From an uncultured Christensenella sp. (GTDB taxonomy: Bacteria > Bacillota > Clostridia > Christensenellales > UBA3700), in contig CAJTYW010000007.1 of assembly GCA_910583995.1 (NCBI GenBank), positions 1-64,000 on the forward strand: 64,000 nt of DNA, in the 5' to 3' direction. Position 1 is the first letter of the stretch; each line of letters starts with the position of its first letter. The translations under genes were made by a program, and so were the position numbers. The notes beneath the pieces were generated by a model that was not told where the DNA came from, searched no databases, and was given only the letters and a program-made list of their open reading frames with translations. Below are positions 17,489 through 26,336 of the stretch, in pieces.

Positions 17489-17998
17489 TTATTTGTTTAA
17501 CCATTTTGAAAAGATTGATTTATACTCTATATTTTCCCCATCGCCTTCAGCTGTCACAAAACACAATGGCGGATAAGCTACACACCACCAATTGTCACCT
17601 TCGCCGCTACCTAACTCAATAATGATTGCATCATACACACCTGCACCCAAAGTCAACTCTTCATAAGACCTTGTAGGGAACTTCTCTTCACAAATTTTAA
17701 CATTAGATGTATAACTTTGTCCTAATTCCCTTAATTTGTTATCAATAATATTTTTCAATGTTTGCACATTCTTTTGCAAAACTTCCATCATATTATCTTT
17801 GCTATCAATACTATCCACAATAGGCTTTAGGGCTGTAACAACAGTATCTTTTACTTTGTATTTTATTTGTTGGTCATACTCACTATTACTATTTGCTCTT
17901 ATATGTATTCTTAAATAATCTTCTTCCTTTTGGTTAACTAAACAAAATGTACTGATTGCCACAACAAGTGCTAAAGCTAAAACTATTAATTTTTTCAT
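17489..17998 (-). CDS. spoIIR: Stage II sporulation protein R (SpoIIR)
   Basis: 169-residue secreted signalling protein made in the forespore that triggers SpoIIGA to process pro-sigma-E in the mother cell. A signal peptide or anchor occupies residues 1-20. The family signatures RIHIRANSNSEYDQ and GEGDNWWCVAYPPLCF are both present. Length and domain order are normal. GGAGG lies six to eight bases before the ATG, and a possible sigma-F promoter is at 18018-18045. It sits beside sleB-ypeB, forming a small sporulation cluster. Confidence 0.94.
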   Translation of the reverse strand: MKKLIVLALALVVAISTFCLVNQKEEDYLRIHIRANSNSEYDQQIKYKVKDTVVTALKPIVDSIDSKDNMMEVLQKNVQTLKNIIDNKLRELGQSYTSNVKICEEKFPTRSYEELTLGAGVYDAIIIELGSGEGDNWWCVAYPPLCFVTAEGDGENIEYKSIFSKWLNK

Positions 17999-18017
17999 AA
18001 ACTCCTCCGCACAAAGG

Positions 18018-18045
18018 ATTATTGCCGATTAAAATAGTTTTATAC
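18018..18045 (-). promoter_or_regulatory. Probable sigma-F promoter of spoIIR
   Basis: On the minus strand GTATA (18041-18045) is followed after 14 bases by GGCAATAAT (18018-18026), which fits the sigma-F -10 pattern GGNNANANT. The spacing is one base shorter than in the ywmB-spoIIQ promoter. spoIIR is a known sigma-F target in Bacillus. Confidence 0.5.
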
Positions 18046-18085
18046 AAAATTTATCAAAAAAAATGTAATTCTTTTTAATACCTAC

Positions 18086-18114
18086 TTGTAAAATGTCAAT
18101 TTATATGTTAAAAT
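18086..18114 (+). promoter_or_regulatory. Vegetative promoter of the DUF1508 gene
   Basis: TTGTAA (18086-18091) and TAAAAT (18109-18114) are separated by 17 bases. The gene starts about 50 bases downstream behind an AGGAGG ribosome binding site. Confidence 0.55.
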
Positions 18115-18163
18115 AAAAGCAGAATTTAACAATTTTTTATTTGTTTTACTTAGGAGGAATATT

Positions 18164-18568
18164 ATGGCAAACGAACTTAAAGGATATTTTGTATATTCTA
18201 AAACACCAAAAGGCAACTTTAACTTTAGATTAAAGGCGTCAAATAAGGAAACTATAGCAGTTAGTGAAGGTATTTACACTACACTAAGTGCTTGCAAAAG
18301 TGGTATTGATTCTGTAAGAAAATTTGGCGGTATCGACAAAATCGAAGACCAAACACTTTCTAAATATGAGACTTTGACTAACCCTAAATTTGAAATTTAC
18401 AAAGACAAACAAGGTAAATTCCGTTATCGTTTACGCGCAAACAACGGCAATATCCTTTGCATTTCAGAAGAAGGCTATGCAAGCAAAGCATCTTGCAAAA
18501 ATGGTATTGCAAGTGTTGGCAAATGGGCACCAAATGCAGAGATGATGTCTGATAGCGATTTTAAATAA
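18164..18568 (+). CDS. DUF1508 (UPF0339, YegP-like) protein
   Basis: 134-residue protein made of two copies of the DUF1508 domain, about residues 8-60 and 73-125. Each has the pattern F-R-x-R/K-L-x-A-x-N followed by SEG/SEEGYxxxxxCKxGIxSV. The cellular role is not established; relatives are small soluble proteins sometimes linked to stress. AGGAGGAA lies before the ATG, and a terminator follows immediately. It is transcribed alone, opposite to its neighbours. Confidence 0.88.
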   Translation: MANELKGYFVYSKTPKGNFNFRLKASNKETIAVSEGIYTTLSACKSGIDSVRKFGGIDKIEDQTLSKYETLTNPKFEIYKDKQGKFRYRLRANNGNILCISEEGYASKASCKNGIASVGKWAPNAEMMSDSDFK

Positions 18569-18584
18569 TAGTGATTAAAAAAAT

Positions 18585-18616
18585 ACCCACCATTGTTATG
18601 GTGGTTATTTTTTGTT
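18585..18616 (+). terminator. Terminator of the DUF1508 gene
   Basis: The stem CCACCAT/ATGGTGG with a four-base loop is followed by TTATTTTTT. It lies between convergent genes. Confidence 0.75.
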
Positions 18617-19097
18617 ATTTTAATTTATTCTCTAATGTTTTTATCCATATATCCTTGTCAAATCTTACATTTGCAGGGCTAGTTGATGGTAAACAAACCG
18701 CTATATCAATTAGATTAGGATAATATTTACAAAACAACTCGTAAGCTTTTTTGCCATTACAAATTATACTAACTATTTTACTTTGGCTTATTATTTTAGG
18801 AATATCCGCAACTATTTCACACTTTAAATTACTATCACTGCTACTTTCTCTGCCGTTATTCAGATTTTCGCCACTAAGCACAATATCCCACAACGCAATA
18901 TTATTTTTTAATAAAAGTTGCTTTTTACTATTTATGCTTTCTATGCTCATACCAAAAACTTCTTGCATTAGTCCCCAAAATCTATTGCGTGGGTTACCAT
19001 AGTAAAAGCCCTGCTTAAATGATAAAACACTTGGAAAACTCCCTAAAATCAATATTTTGCTATTGATATCAAATACAGGCTCAAATCCGTCCTTCAA
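18615..19097 (-). CDS. DNA-deoxyinosine (hypoxanthine) glycosylase, uracil-DNA glycosylase fold
   Basis: 160-residue DNA repair protein of the uracil-DNA glycosylase superfamily, most like the small hypoxanthine glycosylases that start base-excision repair of deaminated adenine. Seen are ILILGSFPS (motif 1, residues 15-23), FYYGNPRNRFW (about 31-41), ALWDIVLSGE and the final CLPSTSPANVRF motif. The last two motifs shape the active site. The length is normal. The start lies 42 bases after the MazG-like gene, so the two may be co-transcribed. Confidence 0.85.
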   Translation of the reverse strand: MKDGFEPVFDINSKILILGSFPSVLSFKQGFYYGNPRNRFWGLMQEVFGMSIESINSKKQLLLKNNIALWDIVLSGENLNNGRESSSDSNLKCEIVADIPKIISQSKIVSIICNGKKAYELFCKYYPNLIDIAVCLPSTSPANVRFDKDIWIKTLENKLK

Positions 19098-19139
19098 AAA
19101 CTACTCTCCTTTAAATAAAAATCAAAATTTAATTGAATT

Positions 19140-19475
19140 TTATTTTTTATCCACAATTTCTTTAAGCAAAATCCGTCCTTCAAATCCGCCAAATTTATTA
19201 CATTTTGCAAGTCGTATTTTTTCAAAGGATTCTTTTGTTACGCCAATCAAATCAAGTATAGCATAAAAAACTTCAACGCTATCTGCTATCTTTTTAACGG
19301 CAAGCTCGTCATCTTCTGCATTGAATGCTTTTTTGAAACTTTCTATTTCACTATCTAATGTCTCAAGCAATTTATTTGCAAACTGCTCCATTTCTAGCTC
19401 TTCCGTCACACATATTTTACCTTCGCTTTCATATAGCTTAGGTATTTTATCCCTAACTAATTTGTCATATACCAT
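19140..19475 (-). CDS. MazG-like nucleoside triphosphate pyrophosphohydrolase
   Basis: 111-residue all-helical protein starting MVYDKLVRDKIPKLYESEGK, the usual start of small MazG/phosphoribosyl-ATP-pyrophosphohydrolase-like house-cleaning proteins. The metal-binding acidic residues appear in ESFKKAFNAEDDELAVKKIADSVEVFYA (given in family context; the key pattern is ExxE/D spaced by a helix turn). Members hydrolyse non-canonical or damaged NTPs. The specific substrate is unknown. It sits between the GH98-like gene and the glycosylase gene, all on the minus strand. Confidence 0.8.
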   Translation of the reverse strand: MVYDKLVRDKIPKLYESEGKICVTEELEMEQFANKLLETLDSEIESFKKAFNAEDDELAVKKIADSVEVFYAILDLIGVTKESFEKIRLAKCNKFGGFEGRILLKEIVDKK

Positions 19476-19491
19476 ATATTACCTTTAGTTA

Positions 19492-21849
19492 TTAAACAAA
19501 CAATAACAAATTGTTATACGCTTTGGTTATTGCCCTTCTTTTTGGTGAAAAAGTGCAATTAATGTCTTTATTTTTGTAAATTGATGCGTAAGTTAGCTTG
19601 TTACTTCTTCCATTAACATAATTCAAACAAGATAGCATTTCTCTAAGCAAACTATCGTAAGCTACCATTGCTGCCGCTTGATAACTGCCATTATTGACTT
19701 TTTGCAATACTTCAATTTCTTTTTCAATATTAATCAAATTATCTGTAGCTTTTTTCAATGCCTTCACTTGACTATCAATTTGCTTTTGGCTATAAGTTTT
19801 CTCACTAATCATAACTTTTGCTTTTTCAAATTGTTTATCATATTCAAGATAGCTAAAGTAAGTGTAAATATTACTATTTTCTATCTTTTCTTTTACAAGT
19901 TCTTGAAGCTTTGTTATATCAGCATCTATACTATCATAAATGTCATCAATTTCTCTTCGCCATACACCAGAGTATTCTTCTTCAGTATCGTCTAGTCTGA
20001 CATTAAACTCAACTATACCATTATGCAATATCTCAAGCCTTAACACTTTATTGTCGCTATTCCAATCTTTTTTAATTGTATAAGGTCTATTATTTTTACC
20101 TGAGCCATTAGAATTATTAGTAAACTCAACAAAAGGTTCGCCTCCGTCAAATGTTCCGACTATTTCAATAACCGTTTTTCTAAGTTCACTATCTGTTGCA
20201 CCTAACGGACTGCCTGTTCTATCGTCTAAGGTCAAAAATTTAGCAACATAGTCTGCCCAGTTACCTGTCTCAAATATATTGGCAGAATCTTTTTGAATCA
20301 TAAATGTTTTATCTGTACGATAATTACTCAAATAAACATTAAAACCATATCTTGTATCAGAAATTACTGCTGAACAGTGTTCTTCCGACTCAATATAAAA
20401 ACTTTCCGCTCCCGCATATTTTGGAGCAAATTTTGCATACTTACTACCTTGCTTATTTTCCAAATTGTTTATAAAATACCAATTTTGTCCTGTATTTGTA
20501 AGGTAGGTATTTGCATCATTTTCGCCGTATACACGCATAAATTCCTTGCGTGAAACTTTATAATTTACTAGTACAATACCACGCTCTGTAAAAATCGCAC
20601 GTTCCGTATTTCTCAAATTTTTAGGAAGTAGCGGCACAATTCCAGATTGTCCCATAGCAGGATACAAATTACTTTCTTTCATATTATAATTGGATAAAAG
20701 ATAATTTTCTTTTCCGATAACTGCAAAAGAAGTTGCATCAAACACTTGGCTTAAAGTAGGAATAGTTATTCTGCCGTCCATTATTCTATCTAAAAACGGA
20801 CTTAAAGAATACTCGTACCCAGCAGTAACTTCACCTTTGTAACTTATAGAAAAGTTTGGTGCTTCTTGTGAAAAGCAAGTTGCTCCCCTACTTATTACAA
20901 GCATCATTGACTGCACATACATATTTTCAGGATAGCAGAAAATTTGTTCCCACTCGTTACCGATATAATCGTCGTGCTCGCCAAACAACGATTTATTTCC
21001 ATCAATCTGCCAATGCCACCAATCGCTTGAAACACCCCAGTTGCCAATAAGACCGCTTAGCCATAAGCCTTGTAACAAACCATAGGTCGCAGGGTCTGCA
21101 ATACTCTCCTTATTTAACATACAAATATTTTGGCTATACATTTTAAAAGTGGAATATAAGCTTTCATTGTTCTCAAGCCAATCCAAAATCATTCCGTTTT
21201 TATAATTTAAGTTAGTATCTGTCCAAATAAAGTAAGCACCATATTTTGCACAAAGTTTTATTGTATCAATAATGTATAATGAATTATCACTTTCTGCTTT
21301 CCCACGCCAAGTTACACCATTATAAAGCTCAGCTGCATTTATACCATAAAACCACTTGTGTCTTACAGCAAATCTTTCTTCAATATATTTAACTGGCATT
21401 CTTGCTTCCATATGTGTTTCTCCATTTATGCTTTGAATAGCATAAGGTATTCCTTTTTGTTCGCAAGTATCTGCCCAACTTTCTAAATTATGCAAATTAG
21501 TCTCATTTTTTGCAAGCAAAGTCTGACCTGGGATTAAAAGTAGTATGCTACACTCTTGTTGTTTTTTAGAAAGTGTATTCCAAAAAGTAACAATGTCTTC
21601 ACCACCATAGTAATTGACTAAATTCATAGGGTGAGTATTATCAATTACTCTTTTTAATTCCGCATTGTCACTTTGTGCAACTTTTTCAAAATTTTTAAGC
21701 AAAATATCCCTTGCTTCAGAATATAAAGCAAAGTTTTCTTTTGCATACTGCAAATTAGCAAGTACTGAGCTTAAAATAATAATCACTGCTAAAAAGCAAG
21801 CTACAATACTTATTATAATTTTCCCTTTTTTAGAAAGTACTTTTCGCAT
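19492..21849 (-). CDS. Membrane-anchored GH98-like endo-beta-galactosidase
   Basis: 785-residue extracellular protein with an N-terminal membrane segment (about 10-32). Residues about 70-430 resemble the GH98 catalytic region: CSILLLIPGQTLL, LCAKYGAYFIWTD, LLQGLWLSGLIGNWGVSSD, then WEQIFCYPENMYVQSM and the following SRGATCFSQEAPNF. GH98 enzymes cut blood-group A/B oligosaccharides from host glycans. A beta-rich domain follows, and the C-terminus has a FIVAR-like helical module (about 665-735). It heads a series of glycosidase genes. The assignment is from remembered family motifs, and the catalytic residues were not mapped. Another endo-acting hydrolase is possible. Confidence 0.62.
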   Translation of the reverse strand: MRKVLSKKGKIIISIVACFLAVIIILSSVLANLQYAKENFALYSEARDILLKNFEKVAQSDNAELKRVIDNTHPMNLVNYYGGEDIVTFWNTLSKKQQECSILLLIPGQTLLAKNETNLHNLESWADTCEQKGIPYAIQSINGETHMEARMPVKYIEERFAVRHKWFYGINAAELYNGVTWRGKAESDNSLYIIDTIKLCAKYGAYFIWTDTNLNYKNGMILDWLENNESLYSTFKMYSQNICMLNKESIADPATYGLLQGLWLSGLIGNWGVSSDWWHWQIDGNKSLFGEHDDYIGNEWEQIFCYPENMYVQSMMLVISRGATCFSQEAPNFSISYKGEVTAGYEYSLSPFLDRIMDGRITIPTLSQVFDATSFAVIGKENYLLSNYNMKESNLYPAMGQSGIVPLLPKNLRNTERAIFTERGIVLVNYKVSRKEFMRVYGENDANTYLTNTGQNWYFINNLENKQGSKYAKFAPKYAGAESFYIESEEHCSAVISDTRYGFNVYLSNYRTDKTFMIQKDSANIFETGNWADYVAKFLTLDDRTGSPLGATDSELRKTVIEIVGTFDGGEPFVEFTNNSNGSGKNNRPYTIKKDWNSDNKVLRLEILHNGIVEFNVRLDDTEEEYSGVWRREIDDIYDSIDADITKLQELVKEKIENSNIYTYFSYLEYDKQFEKAKVMISEKTYSQKQIDSQVKALKKATDNLINIEKEIEVLQKVNNGSYQAAAMVAYDSLLREMLSCLNYVNGRSNKLTYASIYKNKDINCTFSPKRRAITKAYNNLLLFV

Positions 21850-21872
21850 TTTTTAATCCTTTATAGATAAGT

Positions 21873-23333
21873 TTAGTCAATAGTAATTTTAAAGCAAATC
21901 GGCATATCAGTGTTGATTTCGGATAGTACATTAAGTGTCATACACTTTTTATCTCTTTTGAAATCAACTTTTACATTTTCAAAGCCCAAAATTTCCACTT
22001 TCTTGATATCATATCGTATTCCGCCTTCGTTTGCAAATTTAAGTGATTTGATTTTGTAAGTTTTCATCAATTTGCTTTGCATTGGGAACACATATACACA
22101 ACCAGTTTTGTATGTAAACCTGTAATCGTTTTTGCCGTAAACCAAGTTTTCATTAAAAGCCTTGTTTTTTATCTTTTTACCTTCGCCGTAAACTCTAAAA
22201 GGATAAGAGTCATAAATAGCTTCGCCGTTAACTTCAAGCCACTCTCCGATAGTTTTTAAAACTTGTTTTTCTTCATCGCAAACCACGCCGCTTGCTTTTG
22301 GTCCGACATTTAGCATAAAGCAACCGTTCTTTGATACTACGTCCACCATATTTCTTATTAAATCGGCAGGTTTTTTAAATGAGTTATTCTCTGTATATCC
22401 CCAACTATTTTTTGCAATAGCAGTATCGTTTTGCCAAAGCTCAAGTGCAATGTTATCTATTTGTCCTCTTTCTACATCATAGATTGCACAGCCTGGCATA
22501 ATCGAACCCCATTTGTAAAATACACCTACTTCTTTACCCCACTCTAAAGCGCGATTATAGTAGTATGCCAAAAATTTCTTTATATATGGTTTAAACTCTG
22601 GCATATAAATCCACCAGTCAAAATAAACCGCATAAGGCTCAAGTCTATCTATCATCTCACAGCTTGAGCAAAGCCAATCTTCACACCACTCTTTTGTAAC
22701 TTTAAGTGAAGTATCTTGATAAGGATTTCCGCTCTCAGGCAATGCAGCTGGTCCATATAAATCAGGATATAAGTTTTTAGTAACTTCAGATTCAGGGCAA
22801 TTTGCTCTTGCACCATTCAAAAAGAAATAATGTTCCGCTCTGTGGTTAGATGCAAAAAACTTCATTCCGTTTTTCTCAATACTATTTTTAAGCTCAAGCA
22901 TAAAATCTTTGCCTAATAGTTCTTTTGTATTCCACCTATTAAGCTCACTCTCATACATTTTAATGCCGTCGTGATGCTCGCATACAGGCATAACAAATTG
23001 AGCACCGCTACTTTTAAAAATTTTAGCCCATTCGTCCGCATTAAATTCAGTAGGATTAAATTTTTCCACAATCTGTCTATAATCGGCATTTTCGCCATAA
23101 GTTTTTATCCTATGGTTATAACAAGGGTCAAATTTAAGATACATACGCCTTGGATACCACTCATTACCAAAAGCAGGCACAGAATAAACACCCCAATGCA
23201 CAAAAAGTCCAAATCTTCCTTTTCTATACCAAGACGGCATTTTAAACTCAGACAAACTTTCCCAATTATCTTTAAATTTTCCTTTTTCAATAACATTATC
23301 AATTATTGACAAATAATCTTGAATACTTTTCAT
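21873..23333 (-). CDS. Alpha-L-fucosidase, GH29
   Basis: 486-residue protein without a signal peptide, so probably cytoplasmic. The N-terminal (beta/alpha)8 barrel shows WYRKGRFGLFVHWGVYSVPA, VMPVCEHHDGIKMYES and AVYFDWWIY, whose aspartate is the expected GH29 nucleophile. FMLNVGPKASG is the usual late barrel motif. A beta-sandwich follows at the C-terminus. The start is the ATG at 23333 because GGGAG lies seven bases upstream; a longer frame has no such site. It differs clearly from the two tandem GH29 genes at 24955-27659 and may be of another subfamily (GH29-A-like). It follows a WG-repeat gene and precedes the GH98-like gene. Confidence 0.88.
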   Translation of the reverse strand: MKSIQDYLSIIDNVIEKGKFKDNWESLSEFKMPSWYRKGRFGLFVHWGVYSVPAFGNEWYPRRMYLKFDPCYNHRIKTYGENADYRQIVEKFNPTEFNADEWAKIFKSSGAQFVMPVCEHHDGIKMYESELNRWNTKELLGKDFMLELKNSIEKNGMKFFASNHRAEHYFFLNGARANCPESEVTKNLYPDLYGPAALPESGNPYQDTSLKVTKEWCEDWLCSSCEMIDRLEPYAVYFDWWIYMPEFKPYIKKFLAYYYNRALEWGKEVGVFYKWGSIMPGCAIYDVERGQIDNIALELWQNDTAIAKNSWGYTENNSFKKPADLIRNMVDVVSKNGCFMLNVGPKASGVVCDEEKQVLKTIGEWLEVNGEAIYDSYPFRVYGEGKKIKNKAFNENLVYGKNDYRFTYKTGCVYVFPMQSKLMKTYKIKSLKFANEGGIRYDIKKVEILGFENVKVDFKRDKKCMTLNVLSEINTDMPICFKITID

Positions 23334-23447
23334 AATTTTCTCCCATATCAAATATTTTAACATATATATGTTATTATTTCAATAGTTTTTTTATTTTTTA
23401 TATAAATTTACACGGCTTTTAAAACTTTTATTGTCTAAACAAACAAA

Positions 23448-23476
23448 ATAGCCGTCACTATTTTGCAACGACTATT
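23448..23476 (-). terminator. Probable terminator after the WG-repeat gene
   Basis: The imperfect stem AAATAGTCGT / ACGGCTATTT (minus strand), 22 bases past the stop codon, is followed by a T-rich stretch. Confidence 0.5.
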
Positions 23477-23497
23477 TTTAAATTCAAGTTAATGTTT

Positions 23498-24811
23498 TTA
23501 TTTGTGATTTTCAATAAACTCTTCAAAAACACTGTTATTGATAACAATATCATAAAACCATTGAGTATTTATAACCAAATTTCCGTCAGTATCAATAAGT
23601 CCAAATGTCTTGCCCATTTTTACCATTGCATACCCATCAACAAATCTACTTACGGCATCATACTTTAGCTCGATAACTTCTTTACCTTTTTTGTTGATAA
23701 AGCCCCATCTGCCACCTTGATTTACAGCACCCAATCCACAAGAAAAGTCAAGTACTTCCACATAATCACGTGCTCTTCCGATAATGTTACCTTTTTTATC
23801 AATAAACCATTGATAAGCACCTCTGCCTACTCTTGCAATACCTTCGATAAAATCACCTGCCACATCTAAATCGCAGTTGATTTTTACATTACCTTTTATG
23901 TCAATATAACCAAACTTACCATTCTCATTTACCCAAGCAAGTTTGCTATCAGTAAACTCGCCAAAAGGTCTAACTCCAATAGGCAATGAATTGCTAACCG
24001 CATACATTCTGTCGCCAACACGTTTGCCGTTTTTGTTAATAAGTTGCCAATAATGTCCTTTTTCGTCACGAACTCTTACCCACGCAATGTCATATCTATT
24101 AAAAGGTAAAGCTTCTTCATATATTGCAGGAATTTTTAGCGAATCTTTAGTGCCAGTTGAAGCTTTCTTTTTTTCTAAATATCCCCATTTATAAACTGGG
24201 TCACCACTTCCGTCGTCTACTCTTACCTGAACGGGAATCATATTACTTTCAAACACAACTAATCCGCCGTCGCCTTTACTTTTTGGCTGACTATTTGCTG
24301 TTGCTGGAACCAAAATCATAATAAGCAACAATATAATTACCAATGCTACCAAAAATGCTTTTATATACTTAACAGGCAATTTATGTTTAAAAATTTTATA
24401 AAAAATATAGTTAATACCATTTGCAGTATAACCAAGCAATGATACCATACCTGCCCAAAGTCTTAAGAAAAATAAGTCAAAAGCATTTACTTTGGTTGTA
24501 TCAGATTGTACGGCAATCTCACGCACTTTTATCGGTCTGTTATCTTCAACCAAAGCTATTTCTGCACCTTCTACTTCCGGCAAAATTATATTTTCCTGAG
24601 TTTCTGCAATTAAATATTCTTCAGAAGCCGACTTTTCTGACTTTTCTTCCACTTCGTCAAACTCGTTACCATCAAAATATTGATAGTCGCCATCTAAGCT
24701 ATCATACATTAAATCGTCAAAACCATTACTTAAATCGTTTTGGCTTTCAACATTGTCGGTATTCCCTATTAAATTTTTATTATCGAAATCTTTTTTGTTA
24801 TTTTTTTTCAT
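23498..24811 (-). CDS. Membrane-anchored WG-repeat protein
   Basis: 437-residue protein with an acidic N-terminal cytoplasmic part (1-120), a membrane segment at about 149-172 and an extracellular part of WG-type beta repeats. Repeats seen include YKWGYLEKK, FGYIDIKGNVKI, YQWFIDKKGNIIG, WGFINKKGKEVIELKY and FGLIDTDGNLVI. WG repeats are common in surface and envelope proteins of anaerobes; ligands are mostly unknown. It lies between GH29 genes in the same direction, but no link to glycan use can be shown. The start has a weak ribosome binding site. Confidence 0.82.
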   Translation of the reverse strand: MKKNNKKDFDNKNLIGNTDNVESQNDLSNGFDDLMYDSLDGDYQYFDGNEFDEVEEKSEKSASEEYLIAETQENIILPEVEGAEIALVEDNRPIKVREIAVQSDTTKVNAFDLFFLRLWAGMVSLLGYTANGINYIFYKIFKHKLPVKYIKAFLVALVIILLLIMILVPATANSQPKSKGDGGLVVFESNMIPVQVRVDDGSGDPVYKWGYLEKKKASTGTKDSLKIPAIYEEALPFNRYDIAWVRVRDEKGHYWQLINKNGKRVGDRMYAVSNSLPIGVRPFGEFTDSKLAWVNENGKFGYIDIKGNVKINCDLDVAGDFIEGIARVGRGAYQWFIDKKGNIIGRARDYVEVLDFSCGLGAVNQGGRWGFINKKGKEVIELKYDAVSRFVDGYAMVKMGKTFGLIDTDGNLVINTQWFYDIVINNSVFEEFIENHK

Positions 24812-24896
24812 ACAATATACATATCCCCATTTTATTGTATTATATTTTTAATATACACCATTTTTAATATTTTTGCAATTATTATGGCTATAAAAA

Positions 24897-24926
24897 TAAA
24901 AAACATTCGCTAACGCCAATGTTTTT
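24897..24926 (-). terminator. Terminator after the second tandem GH29 gene
   Basis: The stem AAAAACATT / AATGTTTTT with additional inner pairs (GGC/GC) has T-runs on both sides and lies about 30 bases past the stop codon. Confidence 0.65.
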
Positions 24927-24954
24927 TATCATTTATTTATGCAATTTTTATACT

Positions 24955-26277
24955 TTATCTATACACTCTGCAACTTGCTAAATAAGGCTCACATCTAGAG
25001 TCAATTATCTTAATAGTAATTTTATCAGTATTGATTTTGTTAAAAATACAAAACTTTTTAAAGCCTATAGTTTTGCTTTTGAATATCCTTTTTCCATTTG
25101 CAAAAAGTGCAAATTCTTCCACTCTTTGGCTTTTGCTCAAATCTTCCGCTAGTACAATTTTGGAAACTTTACCTTTAGGAAAAGTTATTTCATACTCATA
25201 AGTTCCTATTTGCTTTAGCTCACATTCAACTTGTGTGCTAAACATTTTTTGTATTCTTTCTTTTGCTTTTGTCATTCTGCGAATAAATTTTGCAGGCAGT
25301 TCCCCTTTTGGATTAGGTGCAACATTTACTAGCAAAGTCGCATTGTTGCCAACAGAACGCTTATAGCACGCAACCAAATTTCCCACACTTCTTGCAAGGA
25401 AAATTTCAAACCACTTTCTGTAAAACCAGCCGGCATAAGTTGCAGATATATCCATTTCAGAAGGCCAAAACACCATATCTTCACCTTCCACAATAGTTTT
25501 ACGCTGTCCCAAATCCCAATCTGTGGTATCTATGCGGTGCATTTTAAAAGTGCCTTCCGCTTGCTGTGAAACACGCATTACATTATCAAAACATTGCAAT
25601 CTTTTTGGAACAACCGCCCACTCAGCTTCTCTTGCCCAACCACGCTCATTACCTATCCATCTCATATCATAGGCACAATTTGTAATTACGCAATTAGGTT
25701 GATATTTATGTATCACACTAAAGTATCTTTCCCAATCGTAATTTTGCTTTCTACCATTAGGTCCTTCGCCACAAGCCCCATCAAACCATATACAAAATAT
25801 TTCGCCGTAATTTGTACATAGCTCTTCAAGTTGATTACAAAAATAATCATTGTACGCATCTGTACCATAAGTAGGCTCGTGCCTATCCCAAGGTGACAAA
25901 TAAAAACCAAGCTTAAAGTTATATTTTTTGCAAGACTCGGCAAGACTTCCTACAACATCGCCTTTACCATCCATAAAAGGTGTATTTTTTACGCAATAAT
26001 CTGTATACTTACTTGGGAACAAACAAAACCCGTCGTGGTGCTTTGCAGTGATAATTACGCCTTTACTACCAGTTGCCATAAGGTCTTTAACCCATTTATC
26101 TGTATCAAGACTTTTAAGCTTAAATTCAGATGTTGGAACTTGTCCGCTTCCCCATTCTTTTTTAGTAAAAGTGTTTAGCCCAAAATGTATAAAATTATAA
26201 TATCCTAAATCCATAATAAATAATTGTCTTTCATTAGGATAAGCGTTTATTAAATATTCGTCAAATGTCTTTTCCAT
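24955..26277 (-). CDS. Alpha-L-fucosidase, GH29 (subfamily B-like), tandem copy 2
   Basis: 440 residues, no signal peptide. The barrel starts YNFIHFGLNTFTKKEWGSG and continues with GVIITAKHHDGFCLFPSKYT and FKLGFYLSPWDRHEP. IFCIWFDGACGEG near residue 165 holds the likely nucleophile aspartate. TLLVNVAPNPKGELP marks the end of the barrel, and a C-terminal beta-sandwich follows. The pattern fits the GH29-B group, which removes alpha-1,3/1,4 fucose from branched host glycans. It is the close paralogue of the 26337-27659 gene, 59 bases away, and a recent tandem duplication is likely. A CRAAAATCG-N4-TAA motif lies at 26291-26307, just before its start. Confidence 0.9.
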   Translation of the reverse strand: MEKTFDEYLINAYPNERQLFIMDLGYYNFIHFGLNTFTKKEWGSGQVPTSEFKLKSLDTDKWVKDLMATGSKGVIITAKHHDGFCLFPSKYTDYCVKNTPFMDGKGDVVGSLAESCKKYNFKLGFYLSPWDRHEPTYGTDAYNDYFCNQLEELCTNYGEIFCIWFDGACGEGPNGRKQNYDWERYFSVIHKYQPNCVITNCAYDMRWIGNERGWAREAEWAVVPKRLQCFDNVMRVSQQAEGTFKMHRIDTTDWDLGQRKTIVEGEDMVFWPSEMDISATYAGWFYRKWFEIFLARSVGNLVACYKRSVGNNATLLVNVAPNPKGELPAKFIRRMTKAKERIQKMFSTQVECELKQIGTYEYEITFPKGKVSKIVLAEDLSKSQRVEEFALFANGKRIFKSKTIGFKKFCIFNKINTDKITIKIIDSRCEPYLASCRVYR

Positions 26278-26336
26278 AACAATCCCCTATTTTACTCCCG
26301 ATTTTTGGCGGGTATTTTTAATATTTATCAGATTTA

